A stretch of 64,000 nt of DNA from Bacillota bacterium (GCA_023386955.1 JAEWIS010000019.1:1-64000), one strand, 5' to 3'. Shown: positions 1-8,947, numbered from the stretch's first letter. Made by a program: numbers and translations. Notes: a model not told the origin generated them from the letters alone.

Positions 1-161
1 AATGCATAGTAACAGCTCTCCTTTGCTATGTAGCTCTGAAATGGGTGGTGGTCACTTTCCATTTTAACCTACGACAGTAGCAATTTGGAGGGCTGCCCTT
101 TGTTTACGTTCATCTTAGCTAGAATCCTTCACCCATCCACGTACGATCTTGCAGAAGCGCC

Positions 162-1166
162 TCAGCCCTCCCCGAAAAAGTTGCTGAACGGCTGGAAGCG
201 GGCCAGCACCTCATCGACCTTCCTTATCCGCTCCTCCAGACTCCCTCTCAGGGTAATGTAGGGAATCCGGCGCTCCTTCAGGTCGGCGATAATCTGCTTG
301 TGGAAGACGCTCCGCTTCTGCTCGCCGCTGCGGTCCCAGGTATCGTCATAGGGAATATCGTCGTCGCACAGGAAAAACAGGTCGTACCGCTTCGCGTTCT
401 CCAGCGCCAGCCGGGTCAACAGCTCCGGCGCCCTCCCATGGTAATCCAAGGCAAACATATAGGTGGTGATGGCGTTGGTATCCACAAACAAATAGCGGTT
501 AGCCTTCAGCAGTGCCTGCTCCTCCCGCTCCAGATGCCCCACGGCAATCTCGTCGAAGGCTTCCAGGCCGATTCTTCTGTCCACCTGATGCTCCGTCCAA
601 TAATCCCGACCATATTCACTGGCGAAGGTGGTGTTGTACTTCTGCGCCAATGCCTCCGTCAGGGTGGACTTGCCGGTGGACATGGCCCCCACAAACACCA
701 CCTTCGTAATTAAGTCGCAGTATACAATATCGCTGACAAATTCCCGGTACCGGTACGGATCGGAGCGGATCATGGTGGCGGATACGGGCACCTGGCCCCG
801 GGGCTCATCCACCCGCCGGTCCACCGCTCCCAAGGCGCGGCTCATATGGCCGCCGTAAAACTCACTGGAGTAAAAGTGTGTGACCTGCTCCCCGTTCAGC
901 AGCCCGAGGATATACTGCTCCTCCCGGATTTCGTGCTCCCGGTCGTCGGAATATCCATCCGGGCCGTCCCAGGCCTCGATGACCCGCACCTGCGGATAAA
1001 GCTGCCGGATCCACCCCGCCCGGATATGCAGCGGCACCGGCATCACCGGGGTATCGTAGATGACCACGATCAGCTCATCCACCTCCTGCAGCGCCGTTTC
1101 AATCATATATTGATGCCCCTTGTGCAAGGGCGCAAATTTCCCCAGTGTAAGTCCCAGCGTTTTCAT
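162..1166 (-). CDS. nadR: NadR-type NMN adenylyltransferase / nicotinamide riboside kinase
   Basis: Bifunctional NAD-salvage enzyme of 334 residues. The kinase half phosphorylates nicotinamide riboside to NMN and the N-terminal half adenylates NMN to NAD. Seen: nucleotidyltransferase motif GKFAPLHKGH at residues 9-18, the VSATMIRSD loop at about 128-136 that matches the ISxTxIR element of this superfamily, and a kinase P-loop GAMSTGKST at about 160-168. The DNA-binding repressor domain found at the N-terminus of enterobacterial NadR is absent, so this should be purely enzymatic. The frame stays open upstream, but the ATG at 1166 overlaps the pnuC stop as ATGA and begins just before the conserved motif, so translational coupling to pnuC fixes the start. 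The last gene of a two-gene minus-strand operon. Confidence 0.92.
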   Translation of the reverse strand: MKTLGLTLGKFAPLHKGHQYMIETALQEVDELIVVIYDTPVMPVPLHIRAGWIRQLYPQVRVIEAWDGPDGYSDDREHEIREEQYILGLLNGEQVTHFYSSEFYGGHMSRALGAVDRRVDEPRGQVPVSATMIRSDPYRYREFVSDIVYCDLITKVVFVGAMSTGKSTLTEALAQKYNTTFASEYGRDYWTEHQVDRRIGLEAFDEIAVGHLEREEQALLKANRYLFVDTNAITTYMFALDYHGRAPELLTRLALENAKRYDLFFLCDDDIPYDDTWDRSGEQKRSVFHKQIIADLKERRIPYITLRGSLEERIRKVDEVLARFQPFSNFFGEG

Positions 1167-1840
1167 TGCAGCGCCTCCTTCGCCCCTTTGTTCCACGTAT
1201 AATAGCCGTACAGCGCATTGATCAGATAAGCGCTCCACATGATGATCATCATCCCTCCGTCCGGGCTTCCCTCCGCGGTACGGATGGCCCACAACAGAAC
1301 AGTAAACATATTCAATACAATATAAACCAGCCATTGCTCTTTATACCGCTTCACCATCAGCAAGGTTGCCATAACAGACAGCACGGTGGTGGTGGCATCG
1401 ATATAAGGCGAGTTCTGCGCCTCGATCAGGGATAATCCGAAGCCCAGCGCCACACTCCCCGCCGCACACACAGCAGCCACCAGCAGAAGACCGCGTTTAT
1501 TCAGCTGCAGCATGGTTAATTTGCCGCCTTGGCGGTGATTCTTCCACATCACAAAACCGATCATATTCATAGGGACGAAAAACAGCAGATTCAGCCCCAC
1601 CTCTCCGAACAAACCGTTCCCCCAGGCCAAGTAGGCATAACCCAAGGTATTGTACATGCCGAAAACGTAGGTCATCAGGTTGCCCTTGGCGGCCAGCACC
1701 ACACAGAGCACACCGGTAAGAAACACCGTAAAACCAAACAGCGTATCCTTCATAAGGACGGTCAGCACAATGGCCATACCGGAGAATAAGCTTAACCAAA
1801 CCAGTTCGTATAAATTCCAGCCACCCGCATATGTTTTCAT
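1163..1840 (-). CDS. pnuC: PnuC-family nicotinamide riboside transporter
   Basis: Integral membrane protein of 225 residues with about seven hydrophobic segments, of the PnuC family that facilitates uptake of nicotinamide riboside; trapping depends on the NadR kinase encoded immediately downstream. Family features seen: the W-N-x-Y-E-like N-terminus, the YNxLGYAYLAWGNGLFGE region in the middle and the YxxxEQWLVYIVLN segment near the C-terminus. A strong AAAAGGAGG lies eight bases before the ATG at 1840. The stop overlaps the nadR start by four bases. A sigma-A-like promoter with an internal dyad lies directly upstream (1874-1902). Functional assignment rests on family similarity plus the nadR linkage. 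Confidence 0.92.
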   Translation of the reverse strand: MKTYAGGWNLYELVWLSLFSGMAIVLTVLMKDTLFGFTVFLTGVLCVVLAAKGNLMTYVFGMYNTLGYAYLAWGNGLFGEVGLNLLFFVPMNMIGFVMWKNHRQGGKLTMLQLNKRGLLLVAAVCAAGSVALGFGLSLIEAQNSPYIDATTTVLSVMATLLMVKRYKEQWLVYIVLNMFTVLLWAIRTAEGSPDGGMMIIMWSAYLINALYGYYTWNKGAKEALQ

Positions 1841-1873
1841 AGCTGTTTGCCTCCTTTTGTTGCTCGTTTGTTT

Positions 1874-1902
1874 ATTATATTATGTTAATAACATTTTGTT
1901 AA
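1874..1902 (-). promoter_or_regulatory. Probable promoter of pnuC-nadR with internal dyad
   Basis: On the minus strand TTAACA (1897-1902) and TATAAT (1874-1879) are separated by exactly 17 bases. The spacer and -35 region hold the inverted repeat TAACAAAATGTTA followed by another TTAACA, which could be an operator. I cannot name the regulator; it does not obviously match a known NiaR or NrtR site. Confidence 0.5.
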
Positions 1903-1963
1903 TATCAATAATAACAGGTGGTTGCGCCGGTTTCAAGTGATTTTATTCCTTTTTATCAGCTAT

Positions 1964-2140
1964 CGGACCCACAATCCGCTATTTTTTATAATAAGGGGCT
2001 TTGGCGAATCTTGCGGACACAGGAGCCGCTAATGGCCTCCGCAAGCCAACAAAATTGGGTTTTTCCACAAAATAACGACTCCTCTGTCCGTAAAAAGGAC
2101 AAAACACTGAATTTTAACCAAATAGAGGCTCCTCAGTCCG
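1964..2140. repeat. Composite intergenic repeat element, copy A (GTCCG subtype)
   Basis: Fills most of the 463-base gap between pnuC and the next gene. Four copies of a 20-21 bp unit, beginning AATAGCGG and ending GTCCG: two inverted (1964-1984, 2013-2032) and two direct (2071-2090, 2121-2140). The units start about 50, 58 and 50 bases apart. The second unit shares an identical 18-base core with the last unit of copy C at 21317-21336. No coding potential was recognised here; open frames across it are not convincing. Confidence 0.75.
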
Positions 2141-2163
2141 CCTCAGCAGCAGCTCCCTACGCA

Positions 2164-2187
2164 AAAAACCGCTGCAAGCAGCGGTAT
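2164..2187 (-). terminator. Terminator of the PPOX-fold gene
   Basis: ACCGCTGC and GCAGCGGT form an eight-base-pair stem with a two-base loop. On the minus strand it is followed by a run of T (plus-strand aaaaaa). Confidence 0.8.
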
Positions 2188-2303
2188 AGATCAAGCGTAT
2201 GGGATGGTGTATGAAGGAAAGCAGGGTTTGGCATGGTCATCTTCCTCAACAGGGCAAACAAATGGAAAGTTTCTCGTTCCGGTGCCTCTTACCCGCACCG
2301 CTG

Positions 2304-2897
2304 CTACTCCCGGGTATAACCGCTTATCTTCAGGTGGGATTGGAAAATATCCATGGAGGACGGAAGCTGCTCCTTGGCCGGCCAGCTATCTTGTTCCCAG
2401 ATGCCGGAATGCTTCAACGCACGGGGACAGTGGATAAAACACTCCTCCACCTCCACCACAATCCCGAGCAGGGGCGCTTTGCCTTTCAGCTTCAGCAGCT
2501 CCAGTACCGGGTGCTCCTTAATCACCGTGGCACGTCCGTTAACCCGCAGCACCTCTTCCATGCCGGGAATAAGAAACAGCAGCCCCACATGGGGGTTCTC
2601 GAGAATATTGCATAAGGAGTCCACCCGCTTGTTGCCGGGCCGCTCCGGAATAACCAGCTGCTGCGGGTTGGCCACATGGACAAATCCGGGTGCATCGCCG
2701 CGCGGGGAAACGTCACAAGCCCCGTCCCCGCTGGAGGTGGATAGAAACATCATAGGAGACTGCGAGATAAAGCCTTTAGCCTCTTCGCTGATCAATCCTA
2801 TGCTTTTTTTGACGACGGCTTCATGGGGGGGCCCCACCAATTCCCGCAGTTCCTCCAGAGATTGGACCGTACAGGACTGAACCTCCAGTCTATCCAT
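2304..2897 (-). CDS. Pyridoxamine 5'-phosphate oxidase-fold flavin-binding protein
   Basis: 197 residues with the split-barrel FMN-binding fold of the pyridoxamine-phosphate-oxidase superfamily, apparently the MSMEG_1061-like subgroup. Seen: the segment around residues 50-70 (FLSTSSGDGACDVSPRGD) and a PGNKRVDSLCNILENPHVGLLF stretch, split here as PGNKRVDSLCNIL and ENPHVGLLF, typical of the cofactor-binding strand and helix. Such proteins bind FMN or F420-like cofactors; the substrate is unknown and genuine PNPOx activity should not be assumed. The ATG at 2897 is preceded by AAAGGAG at nine bases. It stands alone, with its own terminator downstream and the ZIP gene 57 bases upstream in the same direction, so co-transcription with that gene is possible. 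Confidence 0.8.
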   Translation of the reverse strand: MDRLEVQSCTVQSLEELRELVGPPHEAVVKKSIGLISEEAKGFISQSPMMFLSTSSGDGACDVSPRGDAPGFVHVANPQQLVIPERPGNKRVDSLCNILENPHVGLLFLIPGMEEVLRVNGRATVIKEHPVLELLKLKGKAPLLGIVVEVEECFIHCPRALKHSGIWEQDSWPAKEQLPSSMDIFQSHLKISGYTRE

Positions 2898-2954
2898 TGC
2901 AAACAGCTCCTTTTCTTCGAGCAGTATTCCATATTCTCAAGCTTCCGGTCCCCG

Positions 2955-3746
2955 TTAACCCAACGCCACGTCCAAAATCATCATCACCAGAAAGCCGCCC
3001 ATCACACCGAACGTCCCGATGTTGGAGTGTTCTCCCAAGTGGGCCTCCGGGATCAGCTCCTCCACCACCACATACATCATGGCACCTGCGGCAAAAGCCA
3101 GCAGCCACGGCATATACGGCATAATAATAGCGGCCACCAGCACGGCCAAAATGCCGAAGATCGGCTCCACAATGCCGGACATGCTGCCCATGGCAAAAGC
3201 CCGCCGGGTGCTCATCCCCTCCTGGCGCAGCGGCAGCGATATAGCCGCCCCCTCGGGGAAGTTCTGGATGCCGATGCCGATGGCCAGCGCCAGAGCGGAG
3301 GCATAGGAGGCCGTATCTCCCTGCTGCGCAGCCAAAGCAAAGGAGAGCCCCACCGCCATTCCCTCGGGGATATTATGCAGGGTCACCGCCAATACCAGCA
3401 AGGAGGTGCGCTTCATGGAGGTGGACATCCCCTCTGGCTTGCTGCCTGAGGGATGAAGATGGGGAATAAGCAGATCTAGTCCGTACAAAAAGAAAATCCC
3501 CAATACAAATCCGCCGGCTGCGGGAATCCAGCCTATTTGCCCGCTGGCCTCCGCTGCTTCAATGGCCGGGATGAGAAGGCTCCATACCGATGCCGCAATC
3601 ATAACCCCCGCTGCAAAGCCGAGGAATATCTTCTGCACTTTCCCGCTCATGGTTTTGTGGAAGAGGAAGACCATCGCCGCTCCCAGAGTTGTCATCAGAA
3701 AGGTGAAACCTGTTCCGCTTGCTGCCCAAATCAACGATTCCGCCAT
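2955..3746 (-). CDS. ZIP-family divalent metal transporter
   Basis: 263-residue membrane protein of the ZIP family (ZupT/GufA-like), which moves zinc, iron or manganese into the cytoplasm. Seen: about eight hydrophobic segments, the metal-site motif HNIPEGMAVG in the predicted fourth helix and the matching NFPEGAAIS motif in the fifth, with a small hydrophilic HLHPSG loop before them that could carry metal ligands. Length fits the bacterial family. The ATG at 3746 has a GGGTGAG sequence close upstream. Metal specificity cannot be read from sequence. It may be read with the flavin-fold gene 57 bases downstream. Confidence 0.9.
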   Translation of the reverse strand: MAESLIWAASGTGFTFLMTTLGAAMVFLFHKTMSGKVQKIFLGFAAGVMIAASVWSLLIPAIEAAEASGQIGWIPAAGGFVLGIFFLYGLDLLIPHLHPSGSKPEGMSTSMKRTSLLVLAVTLHNIPEGMAVGLSFALAAQQGDTASYASALALAIGIGIQNFPEGAAISLPLRQEGMSTRRAFAMGSMSGIVEPIFGILAVLVAAIIMPYMPWLLAFAAGAMMYVVVEELIPEAHLGEHSNIGTFGVMGGFLVMMILDVALG

Positions 3747-3860
3747 ATTCTCACCCTATCCGTACAAGGTTGTAACACCAGCATTATAGCACACTTGCCG
3801 TTCATACGAAGCTTATTCGGCCATACAGCCGGACATACCAACCAACCTGCGTCCAGTCCC

Positions 3861-3909
3861 TCTATAAAAGAGAAAAGCATCCTCTCCGGATGCCTTGTCT
3901 TTTATAGGA
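3861..3909 (-). terminator. Terminator of the amidase gene
   Basis: GGCATCC / GGATGC hairpin flanked by a longer ctataaaag / cttttatag dyad. On the minus strand the stem runs into a T-rich tract, downstream of the amidase stop. Confidence 0.7.
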
Positions 3910-3929
3910 TGTCTCCTTATTTGTCAGCC

Positions 3930-4853
3930 CTACTCCATGTGCACCCAAAGCCCGCCTACCCAGGTATTTATCTTGGCCCAGCTTCCTTTTTGGGCAGTGG
4001 CGCCTACCGTCTGGGGCGAAAGCGCATAGCGGGTGCGAACCATTTTGCCGTCGGAATAGGTATACAGCTGGGTATGGCCGGACAAGTCCAGAGTATATTC
4101 TCCCGCAACCTCCACATCATCCGTTGGAACGGCGAGGGATAGATTAATGCCCTCGGCTATGCCTTCAGCCAACCGGTCCAGATAATCCGGATCGGACAGC
4201 TTCCAGTCCTCCTCCGGGTTGGTCATAAAGCCCATCTCCACCAGGACGGAGGGCACTGTGGACCAATTGAAGCCCGTAAGATCCGAACGGGGTACAGTTC
4301 CTCTGGAAACAGCCCCTGTGGCATCCACCGCCTGGCGGAGTATGATTCCGGCTGCCTCCTTGCTCCGGTTAAACACCTCGCCGCTTTCCTCCGTCCACGC
4401 CGGATACAAAAGCGAAATTCCTTGGACCTTCGAGGAATCGGCCCCGTCGGCATGGATGCGCACGGCCAGATCCGCTTCGGCCACGTTGCACATTTGAGCC
4501 CGCTCCACATTGGAGATGTCCACATCATGGGAATCCCGGGTCATCACCACCTGGTAGCCGAAGGCCTCCAGCTTCTCCTTCAGCAGCACAGAAGCCTCCA
4601 GGGTTAGCACGTATTCCGGCTTCTTCGTCTTCACGCCACGGGTACCGGAGCTGACCTTGGCCTTCATTTCCTTGGAGCCCGGGGATACCGGCTCCAGGGT
4701 GTTATTGCCATACTGCTGGTGGCCGGGGTCCACACACACCGTCTGTTGATTCCCGGGTTTGGCTTCTGCCGTTATAGGAAACAAGGTGACCATCAGTACC
4801 ATCGCAAGAATCAAATGGGCATATCCTGTAAAATGCCTGGTGGTGGTTCCCAT
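3930..4853 (-). CDS. Secreted N-acetylmuramoyl-L-alanine amidase (Amidase_3)
   Basis: 307-residue exported zinc amidase that cleaves the bond between MurNAc and the stem peptide. Seen: a signal peptide (hydrophobic LILAMVLMVTLFPI then AEA), then the Amidase_3 domain with DPGH, a glutamate in the LTLEASV helix, the IHADG histidine and the VEMGFMTNPEE catalytic glutamate, which are the expected zinc ligands and catalytic residue. The last 60-70 residues form a small extra domain ending in a SWAKINTWVGGLWVHM motif, reminiscent of SH3-like cell-wall modules. A longer frame could start at a TTG at 4877, but ATG 4853 is preceded by GAAGGGAG at normal spacing and is preferred. It lies 26 bases after the copper-amine-oxidase-domain gene, so the two likely form an operon. 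Confidence 0.9.
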   Translation of the reverse strand: MGTTTRHFTGYAHLILAMVLMVTLFPITAEAKPGNQQTVCVDPGHQQYGNNTLEPVSPGSKEMKAKVSSGTRGVKTKKPEYVLTLEASVLLKEKLEAFGYQVVMTRDSHDVDISNVERAQMCNVAEADLAVRIHADGADSSKVQGISLLYPAWTEESGEVFNRSKEAAGIILRQAVDATGAVSRGTVPRSDLTGFNWSTVPSVLVEMGFMTNPEEDWKLSDPDYLDRLAEGIAEGINLSLAVPTDDVEVAGEYTLDLSGHTQLYTYSDGKMVRTRYALSPQTVGATAQKGSWAKINTWVGGLWVHME

Positions 4854-4879
4854 CTTCTTTCTCCCTTCTGCAGCCAAAG

Positions 4880-6370
4880 CTACTCTCCCTGGGTTAGATT
4901 AATTCTGCGGATCATTCTGCTGGTCTGGTCGATTAGAATAACATTGTCCTTTTGATCAACAGTAAAGCGGGTGTATGTATAGAAGGTAAGCCCGGCAGGG
5001 TCAGCCCCTTCAAGAGTGCCATATTCCTTGCCTTTTCCTTTATACAGCCCCTTGTTAAAGTGAAGCTTCTTGGTATCCACCAATGTGGAGACTTCCCCGT
5101 CCACCGTGATTTTATATATGTTATCCGCAGTCATTACATAGAAATTCCCGTTTTCTCCAATACAGCTTAATGCGCCTGCTACGGGAGCCGCCGCTAACCG
5201 CTTGAGGCTCGAATCCTTCAGCACGGATATGGCACCGGTACTCATTTCATAGGTATAAATGGCATTGTCTTTGACCGCAGATGTCAGCTCACTGTTCGGT
5301 TCGATAAAGGTTTTGGTTACAAATTCAGTACCGCCGCCTCTACGGCTGGAATAAATCGCCCGGTCGCCCTCCAAGTAGAAGGTTTCCCCATCCACTGTCT
5401 CAAACATGGAGGAGAAAAAGGCCTGTCCCATCTTGACGCCTACATAGTCTACATCATAAGGAAGCATAGCGCGCAGTGTGAACGGATGGGTTTCCAGCTT
5501 CACCTCCGGCTCCAAGGAATAGGCGATCCCGCCGTCCAATATATACATACGGTCCAGACTATGGCTGTAGTAAAGCCGGGTCGGATGAAACTCTGCATAA
5601 ATGAAGGTTTTTTTATTTACCGGCCCCCCCATAAAGTAGCTATTGAAGAGCAGGTCATCGTATTCAAAATTTAATTTGGCATCAATCTGGAACACGATTT
5701 GGAAACGTCCGGTTTCCGGGTCAACTTTTTTCACCACATAACCCGTGTTGGGATCCTTCTGAAGAGAATATACGTAACCCTTTTGATCTACGGCTACGTC
5801 GATCAGCTGTGTGGCAAAAGGGATTCGTTTGCCTGCCTCCGGATCCGGAACCAGGTTATCCACCGTAGGGATGGCGGGTACTGAAGGTATGACTGCGGGG
5901 GTGGTGGCGGATGCGGGTTTGGACAAGGTGATGGTTTGCAGCTCCGGATGGAATGTCACGGTTTGTCCCAAGGCTTCCGCAAGGAACCGTAAGGGCACCA
6001 TCGTGGTATCGTGCATAATGGCGGCCGGCTGCTCCATTGTAACCTGCAGGTTATTGACCAGCGCCACCTTTTCCCCGATGCTGAGCTCAATGGTTTTACC
6101 GGAACCGGTCAGGGTTACCGTTTGCGTATCCCCATTCCAGGCGGTGGAGGCTCCCAAGGCATCTCCAATAAACCGGAGCGGCACCATAGTTACATCGTTC
6201 ACCAGCACGGGTGCGCTCTGCAGCAGATAGGATTTCTCCCCTACAGCCGCATTCACATCGTTCAGCTTCAATACAATGGGTGCTTCGGAGGCGGCTGCCA
6301 CTCCTGGAGGCGCAAATAAACCAGGCAGCATCATACAGCTAATCAATAAAGCCATTCCCTTCTTGCCCAT
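4880..6370 (-). CDS. Secreted protein with two copper-amine-oxidase N-terminal domains
   Basis: 496 residues. A signal peptide (KKGMALLISCMMLPGLF) is followed by two copies of the copper amine oxidase N-terminal-like domain, each with the signature MVPLRFIGDALGA or MVPLRFLAEALGQ, at about residues 35-145. The remaining 330 residues contain repeated YVYSL/FYVMT/VILI beta strands such as IAVDQKGYVYSL-like segments, suggesting an NHL or beta-propeller fold. Despite the name, this domain in Firmicutes is a surface module and implies no copper or amine oxidase activity. A TTG start at 6391 is possible, but ATG 6370 follows AAGGGCGG and directly precedes the signal peptide. It lies upstream of the amidase gene in a probable cell-surface operon. 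Confidence 0.85.
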   Translation of the reverse strand: MGKKGMALLISCMMLPGLFAPPGVAAASEAPIVLKLNDVNAAVGEKSYLLQSAPVLVNDVTMVPLRFIGDALGASTAWNGDTQTVTLTGSGKTIELSIGEKVALVNNLQVTMEQPAAIMHDTTMVPLRFLAEALGQTVTFHPELQTITLSKPASATTPAVIPSVPAIPTVDNLVPDPEAGKRIPFATQLIDVAVDQKGYVYSLQKDPNTGYVVKKVDPETGRFQIVFQIDAKLNFEYDDLLFNSYFMGGPVNKKTFIYAEFHPTRLYYSHSLDRMYILDGGIAYSLEPEVKLETHPFTLRAMLPYDVDYVGVKMGQAFFSSMFETVDGETFYLEGDRAIYSSRRGGGTEFVTKTFIEPNSELTSAVKDNAIYTYEMSTGAISVLKDSSLKRLAAAPVAGALSCIGENGNFYVMTADNIYKITVDGEVSTLVDTKKLHFNKGLYKGKGKEYGTLEGADPAGLTFYTYTRFTVDQKDNVILIDQTSRMIRRINLTQGE

Positions 6371-6556
6371 ACATCCGTTTCCGCCCTTCAATGGTTGTCT
6401 ACCGTCCAGCTCTCATTATATGGAAGGGCTATCAAAATTGCCATGAAAAGTTTGAACGGCGGATATCGGTTTCTTAATATGAGGCCCCAGCAGGAAACCG
6501 CCGAGGAGATGGTGAATATACGCATAACACAACGACGAACCGGCGAGGAGATCACT

Positions 6557-7954
6557 ATGGATCGAAGAATCATTATTGCAGGCACAGGCAGCAGCTCGGG
6601 AAAATCGACGGTTTCGCTTGGGCTTATGGGGGCTTTCCGCAAGCGGGGGCTTACGGTGCAGGGGTTCAAATGCGGGCCGGATTACATCGATTCCAGCTAC
6701 CATACAGCCATTACCGGCCGCAGCTCCCGCAATCTGGACAGCTGGATGCTGACACCTGCCATATTGCGGGAAATTTATACCAGAGGCAGCCGCGGGGCGG
6801 ATATTTCCATTATCGAGGGTGTGATGGGAATGTTCGATGGCAAAAACGCCGGGTCCGACGAAGGCTCCACGGCGGAAGTCAGCGCGTTGCTTGGGGCGCC
6901 CGTGCTGCTGGTGGTGGATGTAAGCGGCATGGGACGCAGCGCTGCTGCGGTGGTCAAGGGGTTTCAGGCCATGGCCGGCGAGGGCGTACACATTGCGGGG
7001 GTGATTGCCAACCGCACGGGAAGCCCTGGGCATGGAGTACTGATCAAGCAGGCGGTGGAGCAGGAATGCGGCATTCCTGTAGTGGGCTGCCTCCTGCGGG
7101 ATCATGGACTGTCCATACCCGAACGGCATTTGGGTCTGATCCCGTCCTTAGAGCGGGGGGACCTGACTCCCCTGTTCCAAGCTTTGGCCAATCACGCGGA
7201 AGCCGGTGTGGATCTGGAGGCCGTGTGGGAGCTGGGAGAGTCACCTGAGGTTGAAGCGGAGAGCCGCTTGTTTGCTGAACCAGCCTGTGCCTCCGGCCCA
7301 AAACCGGATAGGCTGCGGATCGCTGTAGCCCGCGATGCGGCCTTCCATTTTTATTATCCGGAAAATCTGGAGCTGCTGGAGCATTACGGTGCGGAGCTGG
7401 TGTTTTTCTCGCCGTTGGTCGGGGAGCTGCTTCCCGAGGCAGTGGACGGGCTGTATTTGGGCGGGGGATTTCCCGAGGAATACGCCGGGACCCTGGCACA
7501 AAACCGGGCCACGGCTCAGTCGATCCGCTCCGCCGTCGAGGACGGGCTGCCGGTGATTGCGGAGTGCGGCGGCTTTATGTACCTGTGCCGCTCTCTGGTG
7601 CAAACGGACGGCAGCGTTCATGGGATGGCGGGAGTATTTCCCGGGAAAACCGTCATGCAGACCAAGCTGGCTGCTATGGGCTACCGGGAGGCGATGGGAG
7701 CGGCGGGCAACCCGCTTCTGTCTGAGGGCGAAACCGCCCGCGGGCATGAGTTTCATTATTCCGTCTATGTGCCGGTAGAGGACGGCGGAGATTCCTATCC
7801 TTCCGCATACACCGTATCAGGCAGAAAAGGGACCTCACCTGAGGGCTTTTTGTATAAAAACACCTCAGCCGGTTATACGCATCTCCACTTTGCATCCAAT
7901 CCCCGGATGGTGGAGCATTGGCTGGCGTTCTGCCGGAAGTGGCGTGACAGATAA
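6557..7954 (+). CDS. cobB: Cobyrinate a,c-diamide synthase
   Basis: 465-residue CobB/CbiA-type enzyme that amidates the a and c carboxylates of cobyrinate, or of hydrogenobyrinate in aerobic pathways, with ATP and glutamine. Seen: P-loop GTGSSSGKST at residues 9-18, the KCGPDYID motif near 40, VMGMFDG near 95, and a C-terminal class-I glutaminase with the nucleophile in AECGGFMYL (Cys about 337) and a histidine in THLHFASN (about 440). The frame is open 162 bases upstream, but ATG 6557 has GGCGAGGAG seven bases before it and starts at the P-loop strand. No other cobalamin genes are present and I saw no B12 riboswitch upstream, so it may work with a pathway encoded elsewhere or modify scavenged corrinoids. 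Confidence 0.93.
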   Translation: MDRRIIIAGTGSSSGKSTVSLGLMGAFRKRGLTVQGFKCGPDYIDSSYHTAITGRSSRNLDSWMLTPAILREIYTRGSRGADISIIEGVMGMFDGKNAGSDEGSTAEVSALLGAPVLLVVDVSGMGRSAAAVVKGFQAMAGEGVHIAGVIANRTGSPGHGVLIKQAVEQECGIPVVGCLLRDHGLSIPERHLGLIPSLERGDLTPLFQALANHAEAGVDLEAVWELGESPEVEAESRLFAEPACASGPKPDRLRIAVARDAAFHFYYPENLELLEHYGAELVFFSPLVGELLPEAVDGLYLGGGFPEEYAGTLAQNRATAQSIRSAVEDGLPVIAECGGFMYLCRSLVQTDGSVHGMAGVFPGKTVMQTKLAAMGYREAMGAAGNPLLSEGETARGHEFHYSVYVPVEDGGDSYPSAYTVSGRKGTSPEGFLYKNTSAGYTHLHFASNPRMVEHWLAFCRKWRDR

Positions 7955-7971
7955 AACCGGTTCCTCGTCAG

Positions 7972-8000
7972 AAGGACGTCTCTAAAGAGGCGTTCTTTTT
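7972..8000 (+). terminator. Terminator of cobB
   Basis: Eleven-pair stem (AAGGACGTCTC / GAGGCGTTCTT, with two G-U pairs), a TAAA loop, then TTTT. Placed 17 bases after the cobB stop. Confidence 0.8.
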
Positions 8001-8065
8001 GAGGTCCGGCATCCGGCCCGGCTTTCCTTCACGGTAAGGAGGCCCCACAGCGAACCGCCTTCATC

Positions 8066-8947
8066 CTATCTTTCCGACTCTATAAAAGCTTTGACGGCTT
8101 GTCCGGCTTCCTCCGGCAGCTGCATCCAAACATACGCATGAACGGAGCTTGGAATATGTATGATTTCGGAACGGGGCGCCAGAGCACGGAATACGCTCAA
8201 GCTATGCCGGATTCTTTCGTTGGACCACTCCTCCTCACTGGGGAGAAACAGAACCGGACATTGAATTGCGGCATAGTAATTCTCAAACGCGAGATCCCAA
8301 TATTTCTGAATGTACTCGGAACGGACATGATTCTGATAATGGGTGGTGAACATCCCGCCGTCTGACTCTACCACGGTGCTCTCCAAAAACGCCTGGACAT
8401 GGCTGTTCCATATGCCCAGCTCCACAAACGGCATCTTGGCCTCCGCCAGATAGCCCTCCCGTGACGCTGCTTCAGGCGGCTTGCGCAGCGGATGGAGGGT
8501 GCGTTGCGCTTCTTTTTCCCGGTCAATCTCCTGGGCATCCCCCGGAAAGATCCCCAGCTCTCCGAACTCATTGTACAGCGCACCCTCACAAACTAACGAC
8601 GACACCTTCTCCGGATGGGCAGCCGACAGACAAAGGCCAATCTCCGCCCCCATTGAGCTGCCCACTACATGGCATCGCTTTACACCCAGCTCCTGCAGCA
8701 AAAGAGCCATGTCATTGGCCATATCCTCAACATGGTACCCGGTCTCCGGCTTATCCGATTTCCCGTGTCCCCGCATATCCGGGGCAATGACCCGGTACCC
8801 TTCCGTGAATTGGGGCAATATCCCATCCCACATGCTGAGCGTACCTCCACTGAAATGGAGAAACAGAATGACCGGCATTCCCTCTCCCTCAGAATCCAGG
8901 ACATGCAGCCCTATTCCGTTCTTCAAAACGATCCGTTTTCCTGTCAT
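8066..8947 (-). CDS. Alpha/beta hydrolase
   Basis: 293 residues with the alpha/beta-hydrolase fold. Seen: oxyanion-side strand FLHFSGG near residue 30, RGHGKSD near 60, the nucleophile elbow GSSMGAE near residue 97, and the catalytic histidine in SSVHAYVW near the C-terminus. The acid is probably in the strand before LPSEEEW. The substrate cannot be predicted; the fold covers esterases, lipases, haloperoxidases and lactonases. The usual HG at the oxyanion position is HFSGG, a slight deviation. It lies 83 bases downstream of the amidohydrolase gene on the same strand, so they may be co-transcribed. Confidence 0.85.
   Translation of the reverse strand: MTGKRIVLKNGIGLHVLDSEGEGMPVILFLHFSGGTLSMWDGILPQFTEGYRVIAPDMRGHGKSDKPETGYHVEDMANDMALLLQELGVKRCHVVGSSMGAEIGLCLSAAHPEKVSSLVCEGALYNEFGELGIFPGDAQEIDREKEAQRTLHPLRKPPEAASREGYLAEAKMPFVELGIWNSHVQAFLESTVVESDGGMFTTHYQNHVRSEYIQKYWDLAFENYYAAIQCPVLFLPSEEEWSNERIRHSLSVFRALAPRSEIIHIPSSVHAYVWMQLPEEAGQAVKAFIESER

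Noticed and set aside
1..161. Start of another gene or insertion-sequence end at the left edge
   Set aside because: A short minus-strand frame from about position 62 runs off the edge, but it has no ribosome binding site and about 20 codons are too few to judge.
1918..2214. 98-codon frame in the pnuC upstream gap
   Set aside because: Runs through the composite repeat units and has no ribosome binding site or recognisable protein features.
6395..6556. Cobalamin riboswitch upstream of cobB
   Set aside because: No B12-box-like sequence was found; only a weak CGGTTTC / GAAACCG dyad near 6470-6510.
7241..7756. Minus-strand frames inside cobB
   Set aside because: Shadows in a GC-rich gene whose P-loop, glutaminase cysteine and histidine are all in the plus frame.
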